A DNA stretch of 64,000 bases from Thiothrix subterranea (GCF_030930995.1 NZ_CP133217.1:2842001-2906000), one strand, 5' to 3'; shown: positions 7,513 to 18,232, counted from the stretch's first letter. Notes: generated by a model not told the origin, from the sequence alone. Translations and numbers: made by a program.

Positions 7513-9855
7513 ATGAACACAGGAATTAACTGGGCTAACACACTGCCGACCCGCTGCACGGGTCTACTCATTACCCTGCTGGTACTACTGGCCGGTTGCG
7601 GCAGCGGCACTGAAAGTGAAACTCCCGCTGGCAATAACAATAACGGCACGAATAATGCCGTTGCCAGCAGCGGGCGCTTAGTCTTGCTCGACCCCACCCG
7701 CAACAACGCCGAAACGCCCATTAGTGGTTTGCAATACCTCAATGCGGGCAATGTCAGCGGTGCGGATGGCGGTTTCAGCGCCCCCTCCAGCAACCTATCC
7801 TTGCACTTAGGCAGCACCACACAACTGCCCGTACTCGGCAAAACCAGCTTAACGCAACACGATATGGCCGCCGCCGTATGCAGTGGCAATGCCGATCTCA
7901 GCGCTTGCACTTACCACGCGCGTAAAAATCTGGAACGCTTTTTTCTCAGCCTCGACAGCGACCGTAACGCCAGCAACGGCATTCAACTGGGCGCAAACGC
8001 CAACAGCCTGAATTTGGCGTGGAACGTTTCGCTCGATCAATTTGAAAACGTATTAGCCCAACAACTCGCCATCTACGGGCAAACACCCGCCGCCTTGTTC
8101 CAACCGTCGTTAGGCATCAATAGCGAAGCACCGCAAGCCGAACAAAACAGCATCTCGTCCCCCGTACCCTTTGCCGACATTTTCCGCGTTGCCCGCCCAT
8201 TGCGTGAATATTCGTGTAAAGACGTCGCTTATGATGAAAACGGTTGGGCAACCACACCGCCCAGTGCCACTTGCATTATTCGCACCTTCCTACTGGATAG
8301 CGCCTTGCAAGGTCAAGTTCCTAATGGACGTTACACCGTGTTATACGAGGGCACTGGCGAGCTGAAATATTTCGGTTACGCCAAACGAGTGAACAGCACA
8401 CCGGGGCGCGATGAAATCGACGTAACCCTACCGGCCAAATTGGATAGTGTCGCCACTAATAACCGTATCGAGATAAGAATTACCAGCGGGACAGTCAAAA
8501 ATATCCGCATTGTCATGCCCGGTGGCATTTGTGAAGGCCAGCCTTTCACGCGCGTCGATGGCCCGGCAAATTGCCCAGCGGGTCAATACCGCAGCTTTGA
8601 AGACACCTTGCGGGCTGATCGCAATGCGATTGTTTTCAACCCCAGTTATTTGAATTTCCTCAAAGACTTCCGCGTGGTGCGCATGATGAACCTGATGGAA
8701 GCCAGCCCCAGCTACCTCACCTGTGCGCAGACCGAACCCGGCAAACCCAACAGTTTCATCCGCGATGCCGATGGCAATCTGATTTTCGACCAAACTTGCT
8801 TGGTGCAAGAATTCCGCTGGGAGCAGCGCAGCAAACTCGCGGATGCCGTCTGGGGTGCATCCGGCAATATCGCGCGTCTGGAACGTTACGGGCGCGGCGT
8901 ACCGATTGAAGTGCAAGTCGAACTCGCCAACCAATTAAACGCGCACCCGTGGTTCAATATTCCGCACAATGCCTCCGAAACGTACATCAGGGAATTTGCC
9001 CGCTACGTCGAAGCGCACCTCAACACCGGGTTAAAAGCCCATGTCGAATACAGCAATGAAACTTGGAATGGCATTTTCTGGGCGTATTACTACGTGCTCA
9101 AAAAAGGCGAAGATCTGAGCAGCCCCACCGATGAACAGGGATGGAAATGGCGTGGAGTTTATTACTATGCCAAGCAAGCCAGCAAAGTCTTTCAAATTTG
9201 GGAAGATGAATTTGGTGGCACGCAACGCCTCGTGCGCCTGTTGGGGACATACCAGAATGACGCCAACCGCACCGAAAGCATGTTGGCCTACAGCGATACG
9301 CGCCAGTACGTCGATGCGATTGCCACCGGCGGCTATTTTTACGCATGTTGGCGCAATGACGATGCCAAACTGCCTGCCTGCAATGACCGCAACAAAATCC
9401 CCAAACCGCTGGTGAATGCCACGTCTGTTGATGATATTTTTGCCGCGATGGATAACATCAACGACCCGTTTGGGCTGGAAGGTCTTAAAAATCAGTTTGC
9501 CAAGCAAGCAGCCGTCGCACAAAAGTATGGCAAAGCTTTGTACGCTTACGAAGGCGGGCAGCACCTAACGATTGGCGGTGAAATCGCCGCTGATCGTCGA
9601 CAAAACATGATCGACTTGCTCCACGCCGCCAACCGTGATCCGCGCATGGGCGAACGTTATCAACGGCTGTTGGAAATGTGGAAAGCAGCGGGAGGGCAAA
9701 CGTTTATGCTGTTTAGCGTGCCGCACACCTTCAGTCAATACGGCAGTTTCGGCATTAAAGAAAGCCTGAATCAACCGCGCAGCAGCGCTCCCAAATACGA
9801 TGCCGCCATGAAGTTTCAGGAGAGTCAGGGCAAATGTTGGTGGAGCGGGTGTTAA
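7513..9855 (+). CDS. large lipoprotein with glycoside-hydrolase-like C-terminal domain
   Basis: A 780-residue exported protein. The lipoprotein signal ends at LLVLLAGCGSG, followed by an Asn/Gly-rich linker. Residues about 50-230 are a variable N-terminal region with four Cys. The C-terminal half resembles the cellulose-binding/glycosidase-like proteins found with exopolysaccharide genes: PWFNIPHNASETYIREFARY, then HVEYSNETWNGIFWAYYY, and near the end YAYEGGQHLTIGG. The NE and YEGG motifs sit where (beta/alpha)8 glycosidases carry acidic residues, so a polysaccharide-active role is inferred, not shown. It lies convergent to modC with only 17 nt between them, and has no polysaccharide genes nearby. 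Confidence 0.8.
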   Translation: MNTGINWANTLPTRCTGLLITLLVLLAGCGSGTESETPAGNNNNGTNNAVASSGRLVLLDPTRNNAETPISGLQYLNAGNVSGADGGFSAPSSNLSLHLGSTTQLPVLGKTSLTQHDMAAAVCSGNADLSACTYHARKNLERFFLSLDSDRNASNGIQLGANANSLNLAWNVSLDQFENVLAQQLAIYGQTPAALFQPSLGINSEAPQAEQNSISSPVPFADIFRVARPLREYSCKDVAYDENGWATTPPSATCIIRTFLLDSALQGQVPNGRYTVLYEGTGELKYFGYAKRVNSTPGRDEIDVTLPAKLDSVATNNRIEIRITSGTVKNIRIVMPGGICEGQPFTRVDGPANCPAGQYRSFEDTLRADRNAIVFNPSYLNFLKDFRVVRMMNLMEASPSYLTCAQTEPGKPNSFIRDADGNLIFDQTCLVQEFRWEQRSKLADAVWGASGNIARLERYGRGVPIEVQVELANQLNAHPWFNIPHNASETYIREFARYVEAHLNTGLKAHVEYSNETWNGIFWAYYYVLKKGEDLSSPTDEQGWKWRGVYYYAKQASKVFQIWEDEFGGTQRLVRLLGTYQNDANRTESMLAYSDTRQYVDAIATGGYFYACWRNDDAKLPACNDRNKIPKPLVNATSVDDIFAAMDNINDPFGLEGLKNQFAKQAAVAQKYGKALYAYEGGQHLTIGGEIAADRRQNMIDLLHAANRDPRMGERYQRLLEMWKAAGGQTFMLFSVPHTFSQYGSFGIKESLNQPRSSAPKYDAAMKFQESQGKCWWSGC

Positions 9856-9872
9856 TCAGCGGGTACAGGCGC

Positions 9873-10960
9873 TCACACAATCGCGGTCGCCTTGATCTGC
9901 GCAAACACCGCCATTTCCACCTTCAACCCCAGTTGCACCGCTGATTTCTGGGTAATGTGTGCCAGCAATGGCACGCCGCCCATGTTCAGGCGCACCATCA
10001 CCTGCCCCGCCACCGGTTGCGCCATGCCGGTAATGCTGGCGGGCAACACGTTGAGAATGCTGGTTTGCGCCGGTTGTTGCAGCGTCAAACTGACATCGCG
10101 GGCATCAATGCGTAAGCGTAACGGTGTACCCACGGCGGTTGCCTGCTGGTAGGGCAAACTGATCACGCCTCCCGCAAAACCGACGTGGCTGAGGTGGAAC
10201 TCCGGCTCATGATCCCACACTTTCACCTGCAACACGCTGGAGGCTTCTTTGCCTTGCGCCATTGGCGAATCCAGTCGCGTCAACACCTCCGCCAATGCGC
10301 CCGAAGCCACTACCTTGCCCGCTTCCAGCACCACCAGATGATCCGCAAGCTGGGTCACTTCCTGCGGTGAATGCGTCACGTACAGAATCGGAATGTTGAG
10401 TTCGCGGTGCAGGCGTTCCAGAAACGGCAGGATTTCCTGCTTGCGCCTGAGGTCGAGCGCGGCAAGCGGTTCATCCATCAGCAACACTTGCGGCTTGAGC
10501 GCAAGGGCGCGGGCAATGCCGACCCGCTGGCGTTCCCCGCCGGAGAGTTGCGCGGGGATTTTGTCCAGTAAATGTCCAATCCCCAGCATGTCCACGATAG
10601 CTGCCAGTTCGGCATCATTGGCGGATTGCGCGGCACGTTTGCGCCCGTAATCCATATTCTTGCGGGCGGTCAAATGCGGGAACAGGCTAGCTTCCTGAAA
10701 CACATACCCCAAGGGGCGTTGGTGGGTCGGCAAAAACACCCCCTTCGCGCTGTCTTGCCACACCTGCCCACGCACTTGCAGGAAACCACTGTCCGGGCAT
10801 TGCAACCCGGCAATGCAGCGCAACAAGGTGGTTTTGCCAGAGCCGGAATGCCCGAACAATGCGGTTACACCACGCCCCGGCAATTGCAAATCGGTTTCCA
10901 GTTTGAAGCCACTGAAAGCCAGTTGGAAATGGGCATGTAGGCTGTCGTGCGGTGTATTGC

Positions 10961-10964
<4 letters not shown>
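9873..10964 (-). CDS. modC: molybdate ABC transporter ATP-binding protein
   Basis: ATPase of the ModABC molybdate (and tungstate) importer, acting at the cytoplasmic face of the inner membrane. The 363 residues include Walker A ([13 protein letters not shown]), a Q-loop in [11 protein letters not shown], the signature [15 protein letters not shown] and Walker B ([12 protein letters not shown]), then the switch His in [10 protein letters not shown]. The C-terminal 70 residues are a TOBE/Mop domain ([15 protein letters not shown]), the usual molybdate-sensing regulatory part of ModC. Its ATG overlaps the modB stop by 4 nt, so translation is coupled. It is the last gene of modEABC. Regulation is probably through the ModE-type dyads upstream of modE. 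Confidence 0.97.
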
Positions 10965-12414
<1,450 letters not shown>

Positions 12415-12439
12415 CTAGTGAGGAAAAATCAGTGGGTTA

Positions 12440-13240
12440 TCAGTTGGACACAGCAAGGATAATGTGCGATGCCTTGATCAACGCGCAGGCTTTGTCCCCG
12501 ACCTTCAGTTCCATATCCTGCACGCTGTCGTTGGTAATGATCGCAGTGACGGTTTTGCCACCGGGTAATTCGATAATGACTTCGGCATTGACCGTACCTT
12601 CTTGTATGCTGACGATCGTGCCACGCAAATTGTTGCGGGCACTGGTTTTGATCTTGCCGTCGTCCTTGGCGAGGATCACCCACGGCGCTTTGACCAGTGC
12701 GTAGGCTTGCGCACCGGAGGCAAGACCAAGGTGGTCAACGCTATTGTGAGTAATAACGGCAACGAGTTCGTCACCGCCGCCGATGTCGAGGATGACTTCA
12801 GAATTGATCGGCCCGTTGGTCACTTTGGTGACAGTGCCTAAGAATTGGTTGCGGCTGCTGGTTTGCATGTCGAATCTCCTGATCAATTGAAAATATTGCT
12901 CGAAATTGTCCGCGACCTGCCCCAGTTGCGAGAGGATGCGGGCGTGTTCCTTTTCCATGTGGCGGTAAACCATCACCATGCGCCGCCCGTAAGCTGTCAG
13001 GTTGGTTCCACCGCCGTGTTGCCCGCCTGCCTGCCTCTCGACCACGGGTTCTTCTGACAGGTTGTTGACCATTAGCACCGCTTCCCACGCGGCCTTGTAG
13101 CTCATGCCCATCGCTTTGGAAGCGGCGGAAATTGAGCCGGTGGCATCAATGCGTTCCAGTAATTCCAGATAGTCCCAACGCCGCCCGTGGCGCAGCGGGG
13201 TTGCCATCAGTTGTTGCATTTGCATGGTGATTTCTTTCAT
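12440..13240 (-). CDS. modE: molybdate-responsive transcriptional regulator
   Basis: Full-length ModE: N-terminal winged helix for DNA binding and two tandem Mop/TOBE domains for molybdate. The start at MKEITMQMQQL has GGAGG 5 nt upstream, better than the ORF start 27 nt earlier. The HTH includes ISAASKAMGMSYKAAWEAV. The two TOBE units begin at TSSRNQFLGTVTKVTNGPIN and TSARNNLRGTIVSIQEGTVN, each with the SVDHLGLASG- or SVQDMELKVG-type end. It is first in modEABC. A CGTTAT-N13-ATAACG dyad abuts its ribosome-binding site and two more lie 170-220 nt upstream, so autoregulation by molybdate is likely. Confidence 0.95.
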   Translation of the reverse strand: MKEITMQMQQLMATPLRHGRRWDYLELLERIDATGSISAASKAMGMSYKAAWEAVLMVNNLSEEPVVERQAGGQHGGGTNLTAYGRRMVMVYRHMEKEHARILSQLGQVADNFEQYFQLIRRFDMQTSSRNQFLGTVTKVTNGPINSEVILDIGGGDELVAVITHNSVDHLGLASGAQAYALVKAPWVILAKDDGKIKTSARNNLRGTIVSIQEGTVNAEVIIELPGGKTVTAIITNDSVQDMELKVGDKACALIKASHIILAVSN

Positions 13241-13248
13241 ACGGCCTC

Positions 13249-13273
13249 CGTTATTACTTGCTACCACATAACG
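13249..13273. promoter_or_regulatory. ModE-type operator dyad 1 (N13)
   Basis: CGTTAT-N13-ATAACG, perfect half-sites. Its left end (13249) is 9 nt before the modE start codon and touches the Shine-Dalgarno. The E. coli ModE site, from memory, is CGTTAT-N12-ATAACG, so this one has an extra spacer base. Confidence 0.6.
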
Positions 13274-13411
13274 GGTTACACAAGTTTCCGATTTTCAAAT
13301 CCTACATAGCAAAAGCCATGCCACGAGAATAATCTCCATATTTTCAATTATTTGATAAAATATCCATCTGTCGCAGACCTAACAAATTTCATAATCCTGT
13401 TGGATTTACTA

Positions 13412-13436
13412 CGTTATGTTGTTGTAGTGCATAACC
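13412..13436. promoter_or_regulatory. ModE-type operator dyad 2 (N13)
   Basis: CGTTAT-N13-ATAACC, one mismatch in the second half-site, in the gap between modE and the short ModE-like gene. It lies 4 nt from dyad 3. Confidence 0.55.
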
Positions 13437-13440
13437 ATTT

Positions 13441-13464
13441 CGCTATTCCCAAAAAAACATAACG
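13441..13464. promoter_or_regulatory. ModE-type operator dyad 3 (N12)
   Basis: CGCTAT-N12-ATAACG, one mismatch, with the canonical 12-bp spacer. With dyad 2 it forms a paired site about 200 nt upstream of modE, where the operon promoter may lie. Confidence 0.6.
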
Positions 13465-13478
13465 AGTAGCAAAAAATT

Positions 13479-13829
13479 TTACAGGGTCAGGGATTCGGAA
13501 CGCTTTGCCAGAAAAGCGTCAAAATCAGCGCGGACAGCATGGTAAAGCGCAATGGCTTTTTCGCCCGTTTCGGTAAGGCTTGCGCCGCCGCCGCCCTTCC
13601 CGCCCGTGGCACTGCTGACCAGTGGCGTGTGGCTGTACGTGTTCATTGAATTGACGAGTGCCCATGCTTGCCGATAGGACATTTCGATGGAACGTGCCGC
13701 CGCACTGATCGAGCCGTGTTCGCGGATACGTTCCAGCAAGGCAACACGGCCTTGACCGAGGAAGGTTCCTTGAGGGCTTTCGATCCAAAAGCGTCCGCGT
13801 AAGTGGTAGGTGTTGGGTACTGTATTCAT
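13479..13829 (-). CDS. short ModE-like winged-helix regulator (no TOBE domain)
   Basis: A 116-residue protein equal to the DNA-binding half of ModE. The HTH reads ISAAARSIEMSYRQAWALVN, close in pattern to the ModE gene downstream, and TGGKGGGGASLTETG is the usual wing segment. There is no molybdate-binding domain, so any metal response must come through another protein. The start is uncertain: ATG 13829 (MNTVPNTYHL) is chosen, and ATG 13847 adds six residues; neither has a clear Shine-Dalgarno. A perfect ModE-type dyad (13835-13858) overlaps both candidate starts, so the gene is probably repressed by itself or by ModE. Similar short regulators exist beside mod genes in other proteobacteria. 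Confidence 0.85.
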   Translation of the reverse strand: MNTVPNTYHLRGRFWIESPQGTFLGQGRVALLERIREHGSISAAARSIEMSYRQAWALVNSMNTYSHTPLVSSATGGKGGGGASLTETGEKAIALYHAVRADFDAFLAKRSESLTL

Positions 13830-13834
13830 GGTTT

Positions 13835-13858
13835 CGTTATGTATCATAAAACATAACG
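13835..13858. promoter_or_regulatory. ModE-type operator dyad 4 (perfect, N12)
   Basis: CGTTAT-N12-ATAACG with both half-sites perfect and the canonical spacer. It sits over the start region of the short ModE-like gene, as expected for an autorepression site. Confidence 0.75.
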
Positions 13859-13946
13859 CTAGTGCAACACACTGACTGTTTCGGTTTCAGCCGCCCCACC
13901 TTCCAGCTTCTTAATCGGAAACCATCCTGTAACGACAAGTGAAATT

Positions 13947-13973
13947 TGTAACACCCGATATGCTAGGCTATGC
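13947..13973 (+). promoter_or_regulatory. promoter-like element shared with 19397-19423
   Basis: TGTAAC-N5 followed by the 16-mer ATATGCTAGGCTATGC. The same arrangement with an identical 16-mer and spacing occurs before the 438-residue protein gene. A TTGTAA hexamer (13946-13951) lies 17 nt before TATGCA (13969-13974), which would make a sigma70-like -35/-10 pair. It ends 25 nt before ATG 13998. Confidence 0.55.
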
Positions 13974-13997
13974 AGGGTGAAATCAGTGGACAGCATC

Positions 13998-15227
13998 ATG
14001 GACAGCCAAATCTTGCAACAACGCATCCGCTTGGGGGAAGACTCCACGCTGGAACTCAAGCAAATCGTGTTTCGTGGCGCACAAAAAGTGATTGAGCCGC
14101 ATCCTGATGGTTTGTCTGACGAACTCGCGGCGTTCGCCAATGCTAACGGCGGTACGCTGGTGTTAGGCGTGGATGACAAAACGCTGACGGCTACGGGCAT
14201 TCCGGCGGAACAGATGGAAACGCTGAAATCGTGGTTGCGGGGCATTGTCAACGACCGCATTACCCCGCCACTGGAAATCCTCACCGAGAACGTTGAACTG
14301 CCCAATGCGGCGGGCGAAAGGGTCACGGTTATTGTCGTGAGTGTGCCGCGCAGTTTGTGGATACATGAAAGTGCGAATGGGTATTTTCGACGGGTTGCGG
14401 ATAGCAAACGCAAGCTGACCCCGGATGTATTGGCACGTCTGTTCCAACAACGTAGCCAAGCACGCTTAATCCGCTTTGAAGAACAGGGTGTTGCTGATAC
14501 GTCATTAGATGATGCGGACGCATTATTGTTGCGGCGTTTTCTGCGCCAGCATGAAGGCGATGAGCGCAAGCAATTACGTCGCTTGCACTTGTTGGCTGAT
14601 TTGGAAGGGCAAGAATGCCTGTCTATTGCGGGTGTGTTGTTGTGTACCGAAAAGCCGGTGAATTGGTTGCCATCGGCATACATTCAGGCGGTGGCTTACA
14701 GCGGTGTCAACAATGACCCCAACGAACAACTGGATGCCAAGGATTTTGATGGCCCACTGGATCGGCAACTGTGGGATGCGTTCGACTTTGTGCGACTGAA
14801 TATGAAAGTGCCAGCACGTAAAGAATTCGGGCGAGTCGATTATCCGCAATATAGCCTGCGTGCAGTGTTTGAAGCACTCGTTAATGCCATCGTTCACCGT
14901 GATTACTCCATTTGGGGCGGGCGCATCCGCTTGCACATGTTCGCAGACCGGCTGGAACTGTATTCACCGGGCGCGTTGCCTAATTCCATGACGGTGGAAT
15001 CCATGCAGGCCATGTCCTTGCCTCGCAATGACGTACTTTCCAGCCTGTTTTCCCGTTACTATCCTGTGCGCGATAGCGGGTTGGGACGCGAATACCTGAT
15101 GGATCGGCGCGGTTCTGGTGTGGATGTGATCTTGGCAGAAAGTGAGAAGCTATCCGGGAAAAAACCGCTGATTGAAATGATTGCGGATATGGAATTACGG
15201 GTAACGATTTATGCCGCAAAGATTTAG
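13998..15227 (+). CDS. AlbA_2 / Schlafen-type ATP-binding transcriptional regulator
   Basis: A 409-residue protein with an N-terminal AlbA_2 domain (STLELKQIVFRGAQKV, then LAAFANANGGTLVLGVDDK) and a C-terminal GHKL-ATPase-like part (AVFEALVNAIVHRDYSIWGG, RLELYSPGALPNSM, RRGSGVDVIL). Such proteins are common in accessory regions as putative regulators or helicase-like ATPases; no exact role is known. I prefer ATG 13998 (MDSQILQQ) over GTG 13977, because the promoter-like element upstream ends at 13973, leaving a normal 25-nt leader. GC content matches the chromosome, unlike the two AT-rich genes that follow. It is not an obvious operon with them (123-nt gap). Confidence 0.85.
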   Translation: MDSQILQQRIRLGEDSTLELKQIVFRGAQKVIEPHPDGLSDELAAFANANGGTLVLGVDDKTLTATGIPAEQMETLKSWLRGIVNDRITPPLEILTENVELPNAAGERVTVIVVSVPRSLWIHESANGYFRRVADSKRKLTPDVLARLFQQRSQARLIRFEEQGVADTSLDDADALLLRRFLRQHEGDERKQLRRLHLLADLEGQECLSIAGVLLCTEKPVNWLPSAYIQAVAYSGVNNDPNEQLDAKDFDGPLDRQLWDAFDFVRLNMKVPARKEFGRVDYPQYSLRAVFEALVNAIVHRDYSIWGGRIRLHMFADRLELYSPGALPNSMTVESMQAMSLPRNDVLSSLFSRYYPVRDSGLGREYLMDRRGSGVDVILAESEKLSGKKPLIEMIADMELRVTIYAAKI

Positions 15228-15350
15228 ATGCCTAATGCTCCAAGAAACAAGTAACTCTGTGGATGTAAAAAATATTATGCTAATTCTCCATACACTCGAC
15301 TCATTAGAGCATTCGACGAATCACATAGAAATCAAGGATAGCTATATTTA

Positions 15351-16025
15351 ATGAATCACTGGATGAAAACAGCAAAAGAAAATCTTCTCCGATCAAGCAT
15401 AAATAAAGAGAACTTTTCGGAGGCGAAAAAAGAATGGCAAGTAACTTCACGTATCTTTGATAATTTCGGAGACGATGCCGACTTTTCTGAAACAGCACCA
15501 TGTTGTGAATTATGTGAACATGAAAATCTTCGATGGCAGTTTGAAATAATCAATACTAAAAACTCTCTTTTACTACTTGTAGGCTCTACTTGCATCAAAC
15601 AATTTGACATTCCAATTATAAATGAAGACCTGTCTACACTTACAGGCGAAGAAAGGGATAGAACACTACAAAAGCGAATTGATGATCAGAAAAAAGAGAA
15701 AAACCACAATGAAATTTTAGAAAAACTTCGTAAACTTTGGAAAAAAGACAAACAGAATAGAGAGAAAATTGAGTTTATAGCGAAACATTGGAAAAAAGAA
15801 AATAAATTTGATCCTATTGATGCATACTTCATTCGATCAAGGCTCATAAACCTTGAAATACCTCTTGGCAATTGCCGAATGGAAGTTAATCTCAGAAGTT
15901 TAAAAAACAAGTTACAGATAGTCTCAATGCCAGACAAGCAGATTGATCTTCTAACGGAAATATTGACTTCAGCACAAAAAAAGGCTCTAACCAATCTAAA
16001 AGAAAAATATGCCTATAAAAATTAA
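15351..16025 (+). CDS. hypothetical protein with Cys4 zinc-ribbon-like N-terminus (AT-rich)
   Basis: A 224-residue protein, markedly AT-rich and Lys/Asn/Ile-rich compared with its neighbours, which points to horizontal transfer. The N-terminal third has CCELCEHENLRWQFEI and then LLVGSTCIKQF: a C-x2-C plus later Cys arrangement that I recall from phage and mobile-element proteins, where it probably binds zinc. The middle is a charged helical region (about residues 100-150), likely coiled coil. AAGGA lies 12 nt before the ATG. The following nuclease gene starts 65 nt downstream on the same strand, so the pair may act together. No function is assigned. Confidence 0.75.
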   Translation: MNHWMKTAKENLLRSSINKENFSEAKKEWQVTSRIFDNFGDDADFSETAPCCELCEHENLRWQFEIINTKNSLLLLVGSTCIKQFDIPIINEDLSTLTGEERDRTLQKRIDDQKKEKNHNEILEKLRKLWKKDKQNREKIEFIAKHWKKENKFDPIDAYFIRSRLINLEIPLGNCRMEVNLRSLKNKLQIVSMPDKQIDLLTEILTSAQKKALTNLKEKYAYKN

Positions 16026-16090
16026 CTTTGAGGAGAAGCAAAATCTAACTACTGAAATATACATAACTCTTTATTTTCAAAGGGAAGACA

Positions 16091-17773
16091 ATGGAAAGCA
16101 TTGAAGATAAAATCCGTGACAAACTAGCACTTCATCTTGATATTCTTGAGAAAGAAATAGTGCTTTTGAAAAAGGAAGCATTTTTACCTAATCATCAAGG
16201 AACAAGAGGATTTGTAGATATACTGGCAAAAGATTCTCTTGGTAGATTCGTAATAATTGAGTTAAAAATAAGCAAAGCTGCATCTCGCGAAGCAATACAT
16301 GAAATATTAAAGTACATAGAAAACATTAAAGAAACAAAAAGCTTAAAAAATGACGAAATTATAGCACTCATTGTTTCTACTGAATGGGAAGAATTGTTAA
16401 TACCTTTTTCTTCATTTGTAGAAAAAGCACCTTACTCCGTAGTGGGTTATAAACTTACAGTCGATACTGATCTTACACCATTATCGGCAACAATAGTCGA
16501 GCCGCTGAAATTAAAAAATGAAAGACTTCTAAGTGATAGACATTCGATTGCATTATACAGAAATAAAGAAAACCTAGAAAAAGGAGTTAAATCACATATT
16601 CAATGTTACACTAATAAAAACATAAGAGATTTTGTTTTGTTGATATTAAAGGCGAATGAACACTTTCATGCAAAAGCAATAACGCAAGTATCGGAATTCT
16701 TAAAGTCTATGAATTCCACAGGTTTATTAAACAATAAAAACATCAAGGAGATGCCAAGATATGACTATATGATTTATGCATCCATTCAAATTCAAGAGAA
16801 TAAAAAATACTGGGATATTATTAAAAAACATCCTAGCATATATAAAGAAGCAAAAGATGCCTTTATTAATTGGACTTCAGAGGAAGAGACTGCTTACTTA
16901 CATGATTATGCAATTGAGTGTAATCCGCGTCCATTTTTTGAATATACTGAGATTGGTTATCCATCAAAATTATCACATAAGTTATTAGAAGATGAAGCAT
17001 GGGAGATACAATATCTTATTAGAAACGGGAGGCTTAATGAAAACGAGCTACTTACTGATGACACTATAATTAATGAGTTAAAAGGAGACACAGGAACAAA
17101 CAAAGTTAAATACATAAAAGAATTCAGCTCTAAAAACAAATCCTCTTTTAAAAAAGTAGCACAAGAGATTAACAAGTGCCTTAGTGATAATATTTATTGG
17201 CTAGCAGGAATTAAAAAAGCCATATCTGAAATATCAGATTTCTCAAAGAGAAAGGATTTTAATGTAAAAATATATGTATATAATCCATCCAATACATTAT
17301 TATCAATTTACTACAATGCCACAAGAAAAGATTCAAACAATGAATTTGTTTACTTTCCCGTATATCAAATTTCTGTCGAAAATGAGAGTACAATAAAAAT
17401 GTACTATGGTGGATTATCTTATGAAGGCGGAGATTTTAATCTGAAAACTGTTATAGATAGGTTCTATAATAATGATGTGGGGAACTTGATATTATCTCGA
17501 TCATACGGTTATCAAGAAAATGACCACGAAATATGTCAAAGCTATGGATTAAGTTATTCTAATTACTTATGTGATAACAATGGAGATAAAATTAAAGGTT
17601 ACAGCCCTAAAGCATCTTATTACAAGTTTAATGGGTATAAATACATACCTTGCAAAAAAACAGACCCATTCAGTGGAATAAAAACCTTCATAAATAATGA
17701 ACGTGATTTTTGTAACGATGTTATCAATTTATTTAAGCATCATGATCTAGGCAATGGTATGTATATTTTTTAG
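16091..17773 (+). CDS. PD-(D/E)XK nuclease of NucS/DUF91 type with long unknown C-terminus (AT-rich)
   Basis: A 560-residue protein. Residues 38-75 carry the nuclease core: GTRGFVDILAKD (Asp43), then FVIIELKISK (Glu57, Lys59), and the helix EAIHEILKYIENIK. The Arg before Asp43 and this spacing match NucS/DUF91 endonucleases. The remaining about 400 residues match nothing I know; they include Tyr-rich stretches near the end (YGYQENDHEI, SKASYYKFNGYK-like). Base use is strongly AT-rich, as in the preceding gene. AAGGGAAG lies just before the ATG. A DNA-cleaving defence protein is a reasonable inference from nuclease fold, size, composition and pairing, but no known defence system is recognised. 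Confidence 0.8.
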   Translation: MESIEDKIRDKLALHLDILEKEIVLLKKEAFLPNHQGTRGFVDILAKDSLGRFVIIELKISKAASREAIHEILKYIENIKETKSLKNDEIIALIVSTEWEELLIPFSSFVEKAPYSVVGYKLTVDTDLTPLSATIVEPLKLKNERLLSDRHSIALYRNKENLEKGVKSHIQCYTNKNIRDFVLLILKANEHFHAKAITQVSEFLKSMNSTGLLNNKNIKEMPRYDYMIYASIQIQENKKYWDIIKKHPSIYKEAKDAFINWTSEEETAYLHDYAIECNPRPFFEYTEIGYPSKLSHKLLEDEAWEIQYLIRNGRLNENELLTDDTIINELKGDTGTNKVKYIKEFSSKNKSSFKKVAQEINKCLSDNIYWLAGIKKAISEISDFSKRKDFNVKIYVYNPSNTLLSIYYNATRKDSNNEFVYFPVYQISVENESTIKMYYGGLSYEGGDFNLKTVIDRFYNNDVGNLILSRSYGYQENDHEICQSYGLSYSNYLCDNNGDKIKGYSPKASYYKFNGYKYIPCKKTDPFSGIKTFINNERDFCNDVINLFKHHDLGNGMYIF

Positions 17774-17861
17774 AGCGAATCAAAAGAAAAAAGGAGTTTA
17801 CAGCTCCGTAAAATATCTTTGGCAAATTCAAGTAACCTTCTCTATAAGATTATACTAAATA

Positions 17862-18137
17862 TTAATTATCAGTGACAAACAACCCCTCCGCCCGGATCAT
17901 CCCCTTAAATCCCTTCATCACCGGGCGGGAAATCATCGTTTCCGCCAACACCCGCTTTTCATACACAAATTCCCGAATCTCGTCATCCTCATGGGAATGT
18001 CGGGCAGTTTCAATCAGTGCATGAATATCCTCCCCCAAGATCACGCCGGGGCAGCCTTTCACTGCGTCGTACAGCAACGCCATGACGACCTTTTCCTCCG
18101 CATCCATCTTGCACTTGCCGTCGAGGATTTTGAGCAT
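17862..18137 (-). CDS. hypothetical small protein
   Basis: A 91-residue protein of normal chromosomal composition, not recognised. It is acidic and helical with VVMALLYDAVKGCPGVILGE in the first half and EIREFVYEKRVLAETMI in the second. Neither Met1 nor Met11 has a strong ribosome site, so the start is uncertain. The 94-nt gap to the alcohol dehydrogenase gene upstream (same strand) leaves room for a promoter. It ends 88 nt from the end of the AT-rich nuclease gene, and so marks the right edge of the foreign-looking segment. Confidence 0.55.
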   Translation of the reverse strand: MLKILDGKCKMDAEEKVVMALLYDAVKGCPGVILGEDIHALIETARHSHEDDEIREFVYEKRVLAETMISRPVMKGFKGMIRAEGLFVTDN

Positions 18138-18232
18138 GACAGCAGTGGCTCAATCAACATGGGCAGGCGAGAGCGGATGTTCCAGCACCCACTGGCGCAC
18201 ATGCACGGCATACCCGCAAACTGTGGATTACC

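Noticed and set aside
8428-9774. Long antisense frames (for example 8428-8934 and 9031-9564, minus) opposite the large lipoprotein gene
   Set aside because: They mirror the codon pattern of the real gene, have no ribosome sites and encode no known motif.
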